Source: Homalodisca vitripennis (taxonomy: Eukaryota; Arthropoda; Insecta; Hemiptera; Cicadellidae). From it: a stretch of DNA of 64,000 nt. The stretch is taken from the NCBI RefSeq assembly GCF_021130785.1, contig NW_025776804.1, forward strand, positions 1 to 64,000. The letters are read 5' to 3'. The notes below the pieces were generated by a model. That model worked only from the letters and a program-made list of their open reading frames with translations, searched no databases and had not been told where the DNA came from. The first letter of the stretch is position 1. Every line of letters begins with the position of its first letter. Made by a program: the position numbers and the translations under genes. Below, piece by piece: positions 21,346 to 30,095 of this stretch.

Positions 21346-21514
21346 GCGCTCATATATTGTGTGAGATGTAAAAGAGAAAACTGCCACAAACGATATAAAA
21401 TACTATGCAAACATTAACGGAGTTAAGAGAATATCTGGAAAATGTGCTGAATGTAACGCTAAAAAGAGCCAATTTATAAAAAACTTGATTTTGAAATTTT
21501 TTCTTAATAAATAG
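21343..21514 (+). CDS. Small zinc-ribbon protein, paralogue
   Basis: About 56 residues with CVRC at the start and, after a +1 break near 21390, CAEC followed by NAKKSQFIKN. The same CxxC...CxxC...KKSxFIK layout as the protein at 13595-13771, so the two are paralogues. Its stop lies two bases before the next start. Confidence 0.6.
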
Positions 21515-21519
21515 AGATG
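21498..21519 (+). promoter_or_regulatory. Weaker start-proximal motif, 21517 gene
   Basis: ttttttcttaataaatagagATG. The T run and TTAATAA are present but sit five bases further from the start than in the other genes. Confidence 0.4.
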
Positions 21520-21916
21520 GCGGGACATTACAGTGCTTTCGATCTTTTTATAATGCAACACGAAAGAGATTTGAAAAAAGAACATTGGGATGACATTTCT
21601 CAAAAATATGAATTATCCGAAGATATGATGAGATTATACGTAAACAAATTGAATTGGTATAAACATTGCTAAATATCAAACTTTATCATCAGAGTTCATT
21701 CAAGAAAATATACATTATCAATTAAAAGATCATATGTCTGTTCTTTGTCTCTATCAACACTTGAGTATAAAGTTTTTGGATGAAAATAAAGATACAGTTG
21801 ATTGGAACAATATTATAGATAGCGGTTACTATCCTGTGCAGATTTTATTGAAATATGTGACCGAGATCGCAAAATTTAAGGAAGAGAATCCTGAATATGA
21901 CGAAGTAGATCATTAA
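21517..21916 (+). CDS. Polinton hypothetical protein
   Basis: About 132 residues, open to 21672 and continued in the +1 frame to 21916. Mostly helical, with aromatic residues (FDLFIMQHERDL, LYVNKLNWYK, CLYQHLSIKFL, DSGYYPVQILLKYV). No known motif, membrane span or cysteine cluster. It lies just upstream of the major capsid gene, so a morphogenesis role is plausible but unsupported. Confidence 0.5.
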
Positions 21917-22013
21917 AAATGACTCTAATCTTTTTAATTATTTTACTAAAATTTATATCTTTTCTTATAAAAACGTACATTAGATCGATGAAAAAATGAT
22001 ACACGATGTTTAA

Positions 22014-22031
22014 AATTTGTCTTATTAAATG
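22014..22031 (+). promoter_or_regulatory. Start-anchored motif, capsid gene
   Basis: aatttgtcttattaaATG with G at +4. Variant with TCTTA, touching the start of the major capsid reading. Confidence 0.55.
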
Positions 22032-23224
22032 GCGGACTACAGAAAATATGCTAGTGATATTGAAAGGGCGGAGTTTAAAAATTTCTATCCAATTAGTAAA
22101 ACAACATTTGAATGAACCGAATAAAAGAACTGAGTTTTAATATTGATTTTGGAGATAACTTTTGCTCGTCTAACTTCCAGTTTTATATTTCTGGAACTTT
22201 AACAAAACAAGATGGTCAAGCATATCTTGGAACTGATAATGTTAGATTAATCGATAATTTTATACCGTTTTTATTTTCTAAGATTGAAGTAAGAAAACAC
22301 AATAAATTGATAGAAGAAGTCGAAAACTGTGGTCAATTAAGCACAATTAAAGGAACTATTTCGTATTCAAAAAGTGATGTTATTTCTCAAACTTCTAATG
22401 GCTTTGAATCAGATTTTAAATTTGGTGTTTTTGAAGCAGCTGGAAATTTATCTCATTTTGGATTAGGATTTTTTGAAAATGTTACTATTCCGATCTATAA
22501 AGGAGGATTTTATCTAAGTTTTATAAGAGCAGAAGACGATGATGTGATTCTGAAGACTGCAACTGGAAATGTTATGCCTGTTGATGGAAAAATAACAATT
22601 ACAGATTTTTTTATTAGAGTTCCAATGATTGATTATAAAATCACGAGTAAAATTAGATTGATTGATGAAATTACAAAAAGTCAAAACATTATGTTTAATT
22701 TTCTAGATTGGCAATGTATTGAACAAAAAGGTATTTCCGGAACAACTTATTCGTTCGATATCACAAATATTTATAGAAATATCTTCAATCCCAAGTTCGT
22801 TATCATAGGTTTTCAAACAGATAGACAGAATAATCAAGAAAGAAATCCTTCAAAGTTTGATAGTTTGGATGTAAAAAATATCAGAGTAAAATTGAACGGT
22901 TCTTATTATCCAGATGAATTACAAAATTTAAACATTTCCGGAGGTCTTTTCAGAATCATGTATCAGATGTATCAAGATTTTAAGAAAGTTTACTGTAATA
23001 ATAAGGAAATGTATTACAATCCTAAAGAATTTTTAGCGAATAGACCTATTTATGTCATTGATACAACAAAGAGTTTGACAAATATTTCTGGTTCAAAGAA
23101 CGATATAATTATCAATATGGATTTTCAAAAAGCTGTTACAAACGCGATTTGTTATGTTGTTGTTGTCTCTGAGAAATTTTTAGCCTATGATGTGATTAAG
23201 AACGATATTAGAGAAATTCAGTAA
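22029..23224 (+). CDS. Major capsid protein (double jelly-roll), one frame break
   Basis: About 398 residues: 28 codons from ATG 22029, then 370 codons open from 22112 to 23224. Hexon-like capsomer protein of polintoviruses. The N-terminal piece (KNFYPISKTTFE) and the next strands (FNIDFGDNFCSSNFQFYISG) fit the start of polintovirus capsid proteins, which argues that the two frames are one gene and that the ATG at 22112 is not the true start. Other marks: VRLIDNFIPFLFSKIEVR, CGQLSTIKGTISYSKSD, and a C-terminal jelly-roll ending in NAICYVVVVSEKF. The break near 22108 is one of only about three in the element that do not fit a single +1 step. Identification rests on fold-typical motifs and context. 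Confidence 0.8.
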
Positions 23225-24369
23225 AATTCACGTTATTTTCACTATTATTCATCGGATAATTTTATTAAAACTTTACAGAATTGTTAAAGACATTGATATA
23301 AGTATTCATTTTTAATTTCAAAAGAATATCTTAAAAAATGGGGATGATATTAACAAAAAACTATTCCAAGGTCATCTTAAGGGTTGGACCGGAAGTTATG
23401 ATTTTAAAAAATACTTTAATATTTACTGATCCTATATACCAAATTTCAGCAAAAAAGCTCCAATAGTTCTCGAGATATAAGAGTTTTAAGATAAGGGATG
23501 ATTGGGGTAGTTTTTGAAAATTTTGTTATTTTCATGAAATTTTAAGTTGAACTCGCTTGTTTTTGAAGTTTCAGATTTTTCTGATAATTTTTTTTTATTT
23601 TTTTATGAATATTAAGAAATAGGGGATGATTTCACCCTTATGGATAAGTTAAGTCGAAAGAGTTAAGTATTTACTATATGTGTACCAAATTTCATTAAAA
23701 TCGGTTGAGTGGTTTTTGAAATATAAAATTATTAATAAACTTGTAAACTAGCAATCCTAATTGTAAAAGTGAGAACAACTTATATAGCAGAGATATAGCT
23801 TATATCTTTCGAGACTCTCCGTAGCTCAGTTGGTAAGACGCTTGCCTTCAAAGCCTGAGGTTCTGGGTTCAAATCCCAGAGCTTCAGGCGCGCTTTTTAT
23901 TGAGGAAGACATGGTTGTCGTTCAGTGGTTGGGGACAAGTCTTTACACGAGTGGCCATAGTGTAATGACTATAGAACAAGCCGAGTAATGACAACTGTGG
24001 TTGGCGCGCCATTTGCTTCCTCACCTTTCCACTTCATTCCTTAATTCCTTCTCTTCCTTAATTCGTTCATTACATTCATCATTCACATCGTTCATTAATA
24101 CAACATTACACTTACAAAACACCCGACACAAATTCCCTAATTGTATCTCTCCATCAACTTCTACACAGTAGTTACCAAAGAAAATTGAGACTTGGGAACA
24201 AAAAAATTCCAGAGTCTAAGACCCGAATTACAGCTCCTAGCCATTAACTTGGTTGGACAGTAGCAGTGCAGGGCCAAGTCTCTAAACAATAGACACCGTA
24301 GAAGTTGAATGTGATGTGATTCCCCATAGCGCAAACACGCACACTAACAACACTACACCAAAGACACAA
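23225..24369. other. Non-coding insertion inside the Polinton
   Basis: 1.1 kb without open frames in an otherwise gene-dense element. 23340-23760 contains two related segments, accaaatttcag...gagatat and accaaatttcattaaaatcg...gaaatat, the kind of tail seen in dispersed insect transposons. 23814-23890 is tRNA-like. After it, gcgcgc (23888-23893) and ggcgcgcc (24004-24011) flank about 110 bp and, with gaggaag and cttcctc, could form a stem. The rest (24020-24369) is C-rich and unlike the Polinton coding DNA. Most likely a host SINE or composite element inserted after the Polinton arrived. Confidence 0.55.
23814..23888 (+). repeat. tRNA-like sequence, probable SINE head
   Basis: An A-box-like tagctcagttgg (23822-23833) and a perfect T arm, ctgggttcaaatcccag (23863-23879), show a tRNA origin with internal pol III promoter boxes. 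The anticodon arm keeps only part of its pairs, with loop cttcaaa (TCA at the anticodon position), the D arm is mismatched and the 7-bp acceptor does not pair. It is therefore not a working tRNA but a tRNA-derived SINE head or tRNA pseudogene. Confidence 0.65.
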
Positions 24370-24630
24370 TCATTCATTTTGTCTTTTACAATAATTGATG
24401 ATGTTCATATTATTCTCTTTCATTCCTTCTAAAACTTCAAAAATATACTCTTTCGCTGATGAAAAATCTCGATTTCTTCCGGAATAATCTTTGTAATCAT
24501 AAACAAAATATCCTAAATAGTTGAATAATAAAATAAAATCATTTCTTTTTATCTCGGTAGTTGAAATATAAACATAAACATTTGCGTTGAAAAATTTATA
24601 TCTCGGCAGACTTAGTTCCATAATCTCCAT
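24370..24630 (-). CDS. Polinton hypothetical protein
   Basis: 86 residues, intact, minus strand. Contains a hydrophobic central strand-rich part (VYVYISTTEI, DFILLFNYLGYFVYDY) and an acidic helical end (YIFEVLEGMKENN). No family recognised. It is divergent from the zinc-ribbon gene at 24654, with 23 bp between the two starts, and both starts carry the T-rich motif back to back. Confidence 0.6.
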   Translation of the reverse strand: MEIMELSLPRYKFFNANVYVYISTTEIKRNDFILLFNYLGYFVYDYKDYSGRNRDFSSAKEYIFEVLEGMKENNMNIINYCKRQNE

Positions 24631-24640
24631 TTATAAAAAA
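24628..24640 (-). promoter_or_regulatory. Start-anchored motif, 24630 gene
   Basis: Minus strand: ttttttataaATG with G at +4. Back to back with the plus-strand copy at 24641, a 29-bp divergent pair. Confidence 0.55.
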
Positions 24641-24656
24641 TCTTTTTGTTTAAATG
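24641..24656 (+). promoter_or_regulatory. Start-anchored motif, 24654 gene
   Basis: tctttttgtttaaATG with G at +4; the middle TCTA is replaced by TGTT but the T run and TAAATGG are kept. Confidence 0.55.
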
Positions 24657-25165
24657 GAAGAGTATAATGCCAAACTGTTACAAGTGTTCTAATAGAGGAG
24701 AAATTATCGATAAAAGATATTTAGTTTGTAGAGGTTGTAATTTAATTTTGTTAGAAAGACCTAAACCTAAGAAATTTCGAAATAAATTAACACATTTGAA
24801 TAACCTGCTTACAAAATTGCAATATGGAGACAAGAAGCAAACAAAATTTGTTACAGAATTTAGAAAACAGAATAAAAATTTTTACTTATCTCTTGGAACC
24901 ATTGACAAAATTATTTTCCTTTTCAAAGAATACATTAGGTTTGTAGGTATCGATACACACGTTTATTATGGAAAGATATTACCTGTATTTTTTTCATTAT
25001 CTGGATGTTGAATTTGTCTACGATTTTAAGCCAGAAATCCTCGATGATTTTATAGTACATTTGGAGAAATTAAACGAAGAACCTCGTGAAAAGAATGCGG
25101 TTTTACTCACATTCTCCCCGACTTCTCGAGTGATTGTTAGCAAATTTCATTTTTTCCGTCTTTAA
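24654..25165 (+). CDS. Zinc-ribbon protein, possible VLTF3-like factor
   Basis: About 168 residues in three frames: a few codons from ATG 24654, then 24667-25011, then 24968-25165, with +1 breaks near 24665 and 24990. An N-terminal zinc ribbon (CYKC...CRGC, residues about 8-29) is followed by RNKLTHLNNLLTKLQYG, then helices around IDKIIFLFKEYIRFVG and YYGKILPVFF, and an acidic LDDFIVHLEKL. A zinc ribbon followed by a basic-hydrophobic NKLxHLxxLLxxL helix is the general layout of viral late transcription factor 3 of cytoplasmic large DNA viruses. The similarity is by eye and weak; any small zinc-ribbon transcription protein could look the same. Start chosen from the motif touching ATG. Confidence 0.55.
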
Positions 25166-25183
25166 ATTTTTTCTATTTAAATG
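25166..25183 (+). promoter_or_regulatory. Start-anchored motif, 25181 gene
   Basis: aattttttctatttaaATG with G at +4; an eight-base match to the ATPase copy around TTCTATTTAAATGG. Confidence 0.65.
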
Positions 25184-25486
25184 GAGTTCTTGAAAGAGTT
25201 AAATGATATTGGAGAATGTAAGTTTAAAGAGTATAAGAAGTTAAATGAATTGGAAGAAAGGAAGAAACATAGAATCTTGAATTTGGAGAAAATGAAAGAT
25301 AAATTCGGGTTTACAATAATTGCCGAGTTGGAAGATTATAAAGTACACTTACCGAACAGATTTTTGACTGTTTTGGATGAAAAAAAGATTAAAGAATTGA
25401 ATAAACATGATAAATTACACTTGGTTGTTACTGGAAAGAAGACTATTAAAGATAAAGAAATTATAACAATTAACTTTGTAGAGTAA
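25181..25486 (+). CDS. Small Polinton protein, possible OB-fold type
   Basis: 101 residues, intact. A charged helical N-terminus (residues 1-50) is followed by a strand-rich part (FTIIAELEDYKVHLPNRFL, LHLVVTGKK, EIITINFVE). Small proteins ending in a LPxRF...LxLVxxGKK...I pattern recur near the ends of arthropod Polintons as I remember them; a single-stranded-DNA-binding OB fold is one possibility but no key residue proves it. The last five codons lie inside the right TIR, so the TIR boundary is within the gene. Confidence 0.65.
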   Translation: MEFLKELNDIGECKFKEYKKLNELEERKKHRILNLEKMKDKFGFTIIAELEDYKVHLPNRFLTVLDEKKIKELNKHDKLHLVVTGKKTIKDKEIITINFVE

Positions 25487-26397
25487 AGTCTTAACTCTAA
25501 AACTTGCAGTCCCTCCCCACGTCATAGTACTGTTTTGATAACCATAGTTGGTGTCTTTCTTCATAGGAATCACATGGAATATTATCTACAGTAATACCTT
25601 TTGTTTCACACAAAATGTGGCTATATTCTATAAGAAAAATTCTATAATGCTCTTTAATGAATTGTGTTGATAAATCTTGATACTCACAAAAATTCCTAAG
25701 AAATTCATCAATTAAGTCTTGATTATCTTGAAAGGACGTATAATATGGGAAAAATGTCATAAAAAAACGATGAAAACTCTCTGTTTGTTTATTTTTTACT
25801 TTCTTTTCAATATCTTTCGTAATTATATTAAATATATAATCCCTTATTTTTTTTCGTTTTTTGTGTGTACACGTGTGCAGTTTTCGTTCTTTCTGCAAAA
25901 GACTCTACAAGTTCTTTTAATTCTGTTTCATTTAAAGACGGTATCAACTGTTGTTGAGAATAAACCGGCAATTCACTGAATTCATCTTTGTTGCACTGTT
26001 TTAATGCTAGAAATTGTAGAGACTTTGGTGAGTTCATGTTGTTTATTTAGTAGAAAAGTTTTTTATTAAAGTACAGTATGTTTTTAGTAAAAATGTTTTA
26101 AATTGATTAAATTTTATTAAGATAAATCCTTTATTCGTAGCAGATTTGACAACATTTTACAAAGCACAGCTTAAGAAAGTAGAAGCAAACAGCTGTAGAT
26201 TTGGTTAATTTTTCATTCCACAGAGTAGATAGTAATGTACCGATCGCTTTTGGAGACGAACGACTGTAGATTCGGTTAATTTTTCATTGAGATTTGCTGT
26301 GTTATTTCTCAGCTTCCTTTATGGTACATTGAACAGTATTTTACATTGCTTTTCGGTCGGCTCCGAAAGTGCGCCAGGAACCCCATATTACTATCTA

Positions 26398-26399
<2 letters not shown>
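25474..26399 (-). repeat. Polinton right terminal inverted repeat
   Basis: Inverted partner of 8534-9459. The stop codon of the 25181-25486 gene lies inside its inner edge, so the repeat boundary falls in the last five codons of a gene. Confidence 0.95.
25497..26037 (-). CDS. TIR-borne small protein, right copy (frame break)
   Basis: Inverted duplicate of the gene at 8896-9436, read from 26037 down to 25497. It differs by one visible residue (Phe for Leu in the FHRF-TFF segment) and carries the same +1 interruption at the A runs. Its end lies 10 bases from the end of the convergent gene at 25181-25486. Confidence 0.6.

Positions 26400-26448
<49 letters not shown>
26400..26448. repeat. (AT)n microsatellite, right Polinton flank
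   Basis: t26400 followed by AT dinucleotides. TATATA at 26400-26405 matches 8528-8533 and is the presumed right target-site duplication. Confidence 0.93.
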
Positions 26449-26452
<4 letters not shown>

Positions 26453-27589
26453 AAATTCATATCAAAGGTGTCTCTGGGTTGCTTTTCGAAAGTAGAGTGT
26501 TAAAAATATTTTTTTTTTGTCATAACTTATGCTATACACTGTAAATTTGCCATTACAAAAAAGAGGCCGATTCCCTCTTAAGTCTTATTACGCCTATTCC
26601 GACGGGCCACTAGCCTAGGAGGATAACCAATAAATACAAGGTCGGTGATACTTACAAGAAGTGCGGTCACACACATATTCTGAATGTGTGGTATCTCTAG
26701 CTCAGTTCCAAAGTCTAAAGTCTTAGACCGTGCAAGCGATCAGCTCTATCAGTGCTCGTTATTTTTTTTTTACTTTTTGATACATAGCAGTAAAGCTTAA
26801 TGCAACGATTTTAAGTAACTTCCAATTCAAGATGTGGACAAAAAGAGGGATCGTTGCACGGACAGTGAAATGCATATACGTACAGGCAGAGAGACATATA
26901 GACATACAGACAGAAACATAAATTAACTGATGAAGAAAAAATTGAAAATAATGTATTTTTGGTATCCTTTCTACAAAAATACTTCGCACCATGAGCCAGT
27001 GATTGAAATCTGAAATCGGAAAATGCTATTTTAATATTATCATGAAGGCAACTTATATTCAATAGGTATGAACAGTGAATAGTTATAGTCGTGAGTTAGA
27101 TGTGTGAAAGGACCTAATTCTTCTAACTTCGCCAGTAAAAGGTAAATCACACATTCATTCATTTAAAATGAGCTACTAATTTTTAATCAGTAAATAGTTT
27201 TGGAAATATTATTAAAATTTTAAATATACTTTATTCATGCATCTAAGAATCAACAGTGACTGAATGCTGAACACTATAATTATCTCAAAGCTCTTTTAAT
27301 TAATGGAAGTGGTTCCCCAATAAACAGAGAGTATACATTTGTTTAGTAGCCTTTAAGTAGTGTGCGGATCTGGTCAAAGGCATATTAAAGCCCAAAATTG
27401 AAAATATAACAGTCCTTATTTTAAAATTATCTAATATGTTTATAGTAAAACTGATCAATACCTTGTTTTAAATATTGTTTATCTTATTAGATTCAACAAA
27501 TAGAAATGTAAATTACGTAACTTGCCTACTATTTATAATATAATAATTAGCCAAAGTACAGGACGGTAATCAATTTCAACCCTGCAATA
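26449..27589. other. Host non-coding stretch
   Basis: No gene found. 26560-26760 is GC-richer than its surroundings and contains a symmetric acacacatattctgaatgtgtgg word but matches nothing I recognise. 26880-26925 is a degenerate agacatacagaca microsatellite. Confidence 0.5.
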
Positions 27590-30095
27590 ATTATGGAAAG
27601 TTACCTAAACTAGTGTGACGACCTTACTAATGTTAGGACAGAAGTTTGAACATTGCAGACTAGTTATGAAAATAGTTTTAGTCTAAATTTAGCCCTTGAC
27701 AAGCAGGTGTTAATAATTACATACAGATCAACGCAAAATGTTTCAAAATGAAATTTAATATTTTTTAATCATCACCCTCCAACCTTTTGTGGAGAGGATC
27801 GTTAAGGAAAGTTAACATATCGATAATATAAATGTTTTGCCCTAAGAAACTTTACAATTGTAATTTACATGCACTGTAATGTAGACTACTTGAATTAGAT
27901 GCATCAAAGCGAAAACTTAGAACAAACATACGCAGGTGTTTTTAGTTGTAGATATACTAATTAGCAATAACAAGAAATATGCAATAGTGTCACTGGATAT
28001 TGTGGCCAAACAACAATAATTGATCATACACACAATATTTTAAGACAAGTAACAAAATTTGTTTCTCTCTATAGTATGTATAGGTCAGATAACAAGAATC
28101 GGTTTAATGTTAGTGCACAAGCACGTGAAGGTGAAAACCAAAATGAATAGAAACAGGTGAAACACACCTCAGTATTCATATACATATTTGTTATTTCAAT
28201 TTCCATAGAAACAACACGTGACAGGTATTTTAATATTTTTTGATAAATTGAAAAGTGTTGTTTACAAAAGTCGTTAAACTCACACCACGTTTATTTGGAA
28301 TAGCACGAACAGAAACAAGTGAGTTATCCAATAGATCGATAATGACCAGGCCTCTTTTCATAGTTCAATTTAACGATCAATGTCGTTCTACACGCAGGAC
28401 ATGGAAACTTTACACAAGGAGTACTATGGCGAAGATCAAGATCAACATAAGGAATTTTAGGCGAGTTACTTTTATTATTTACAATTCAAAATTTTTTATT
28501 TATTCTTCTTACTCAAATTAGTTTAAATCCTAGTTTTAGGTATTAATAATAACAGAAAAAATTAGTGAAAAAATTTATATTAAGTTATAACGCCCTTAGA
28601 ACTAACAGGATTCACATGATATCATCTTGATCAATAAATAACTTTCGTTTATTTTGTGTGAAAAAAAGAGCATGAGATTTATGGTTTTAAGTCCTTTCAG
28701 TACTCTAAGTGTACAGAAAGAATCAGTTTACGTTCATTTTCCATATATTGTCTAAATGATATAAATAAATATCCAAATTTAATAAATATCTCATAAAAAG
28801 TGTAAAGATTACTTGCAGAATTATTTACTTAAATTCGTCTCAAAGATATCACTCAGGCATTTTATAGTAGTGCAATATTGAAAATAAAATGAATTAGTGA
28901 ATTCAGTTGAATTATAATACAAATATATAATAAATATATTTAATCTTTACTTTACACTAATTTTTCAAATAATTTATTGTTAACAGTATTTGCTTCCTCT
29001 AAGGAATGATGATAGTTGCAATTTAAATGTGCAGTCTACATTAAAACAGTTTCTATTTAGTTACAACGCATTTACAATTAAAAGGGTTTTTACACTGAGG
29101 GAGATTATCTTGACCCAAAAATAACTTTCGTATATTTTGCGAGCTAAAAAAGAACTTCATATTTATGTTTTTAAATCCTTTCAGTACTCTTAGGGTACAG
29201 AAAGAATCAGTTTACAATAATAATCTACCCATGGTCCAAGCTATATAATATCTGTTTATACATGTCTGATAAATAGTGTAAAGATTACTTGGAGAATTAT
29301 TTACTAAAATATGTCTTAGAGATATCTCTCAGGCATTTATTAGCAGTGCAATATTGACGATAATTTTAAATAAGCGAATGATAGTTGACTTAGGAATAAA
29401 TTCATATCTTAATAACATATAATTGTTTACACTCAATAAAATAATGACTATATTATTCAGATTGGAGGAGAAATATAGTCTGTAATTGTTGATGCAGCTA
29501 ATTAGTTACTAAAACCATCACCAGAGCTCTGAAGCTAACTTCCACCGACATTCAGAACTAAATTTAATTTCTCATTTTTCTTTCTTTTCGTAGTACAAAC
29601 AATTGTTTTTTTTATTTGTAACATATATTGTAATTATAAAACATTTGGTTTCGGAATTTAAAATACATTTTTAATAAGATGACCTTTAAAAAATTCCTTT
29701 TATAAATATAAAACGTAACTGAGAGTTCCCTTGTTCCTATTAGTTAAGAATAAAACAGATAGTATCTAGTTTATTTAAAAATATTAATCGGAATTTTACT
29801 ACTCGATGAGTTATTAATTATGTTAAGAATCAAATAATGTCTCATTATTACGGGCAATGCTGCTTAGTTACGCAATAACGGTATTTATTACGAAGTCCCT
29901 CATAGAAAGGTTGACGCTAAACTTCTAGTCGAAACGTTAAGAGCCTCTTTGGGCATAACAATTTTCAGTACCAAATGAAATCGCTACTAATGTCTTCATT
30001 GAAACGCATCAATATTTTAAAGTTAATTGGAACATTTATGTTTTAATTTAAGAACTTTTAACTAATTATAAAAGAGGTGGACATTGTTTTTTGAA
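27590..30095 (+). repeat. Diverged segmental repeat, second copy
   Basis: 27590-27670 matches 40475-40560 well (acagaagtttgaacattgca). 28140-28560 matches the 1130-1560 and 40690-41100 blocks (caggacatggaaacttt, gagtactatggcgaagat). The core word occurs twice, at 28714-28731 and 29196-29217, showing an internal duplication of about 480 bp. 29700-30095 matches 60-470. The open frame at 28255-28521 lies in the repeat in a frame different from that of copy 1, so it is not a gene. Confidence 0.72.

Larger units (their letters stand above)
8534..26399 (+). mobile_element. Polinton/Maverick element (polintovirus)
   Basis: A 17866-bp element with 926-bp terminal inverted repeats that begin AGTAGATAG and end CTATCTACT. 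TATATA lies directly outside both ends, matching the 6-bp target duplication known for Polintons, although the (AT)n target makes the exact duplication ambiguous. Inside are protein-primed DNA polymerase B, RVE integrase, A32-like ATPase, adenain-like protease, major and minor capsid proteins and about ten accessory genes. Most genes run on the plus strand; the BRO-like, minor capsid and 24370-24630 genes run on the minus strand. The TIRs differ at only two positions I noticed, so insertion is recent, yet many genes are interrupted by +1 shifts. Confidence 0.97.

Noticed and set aside
22112..23224. ATG 22112 as the true start of the major capsid gene
   Set aside because: The 28 codons before it, led by a promoter-like motif, fit the N-terminal part of polintovirus capsid proteins, so 22029 is preferred.
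23814..23888. A functional tRNA with a UCA anticodon
   Set aside because: The acceptor stem does not pair and the D and anticodon stems are mismatched; only the T arm is perfect.
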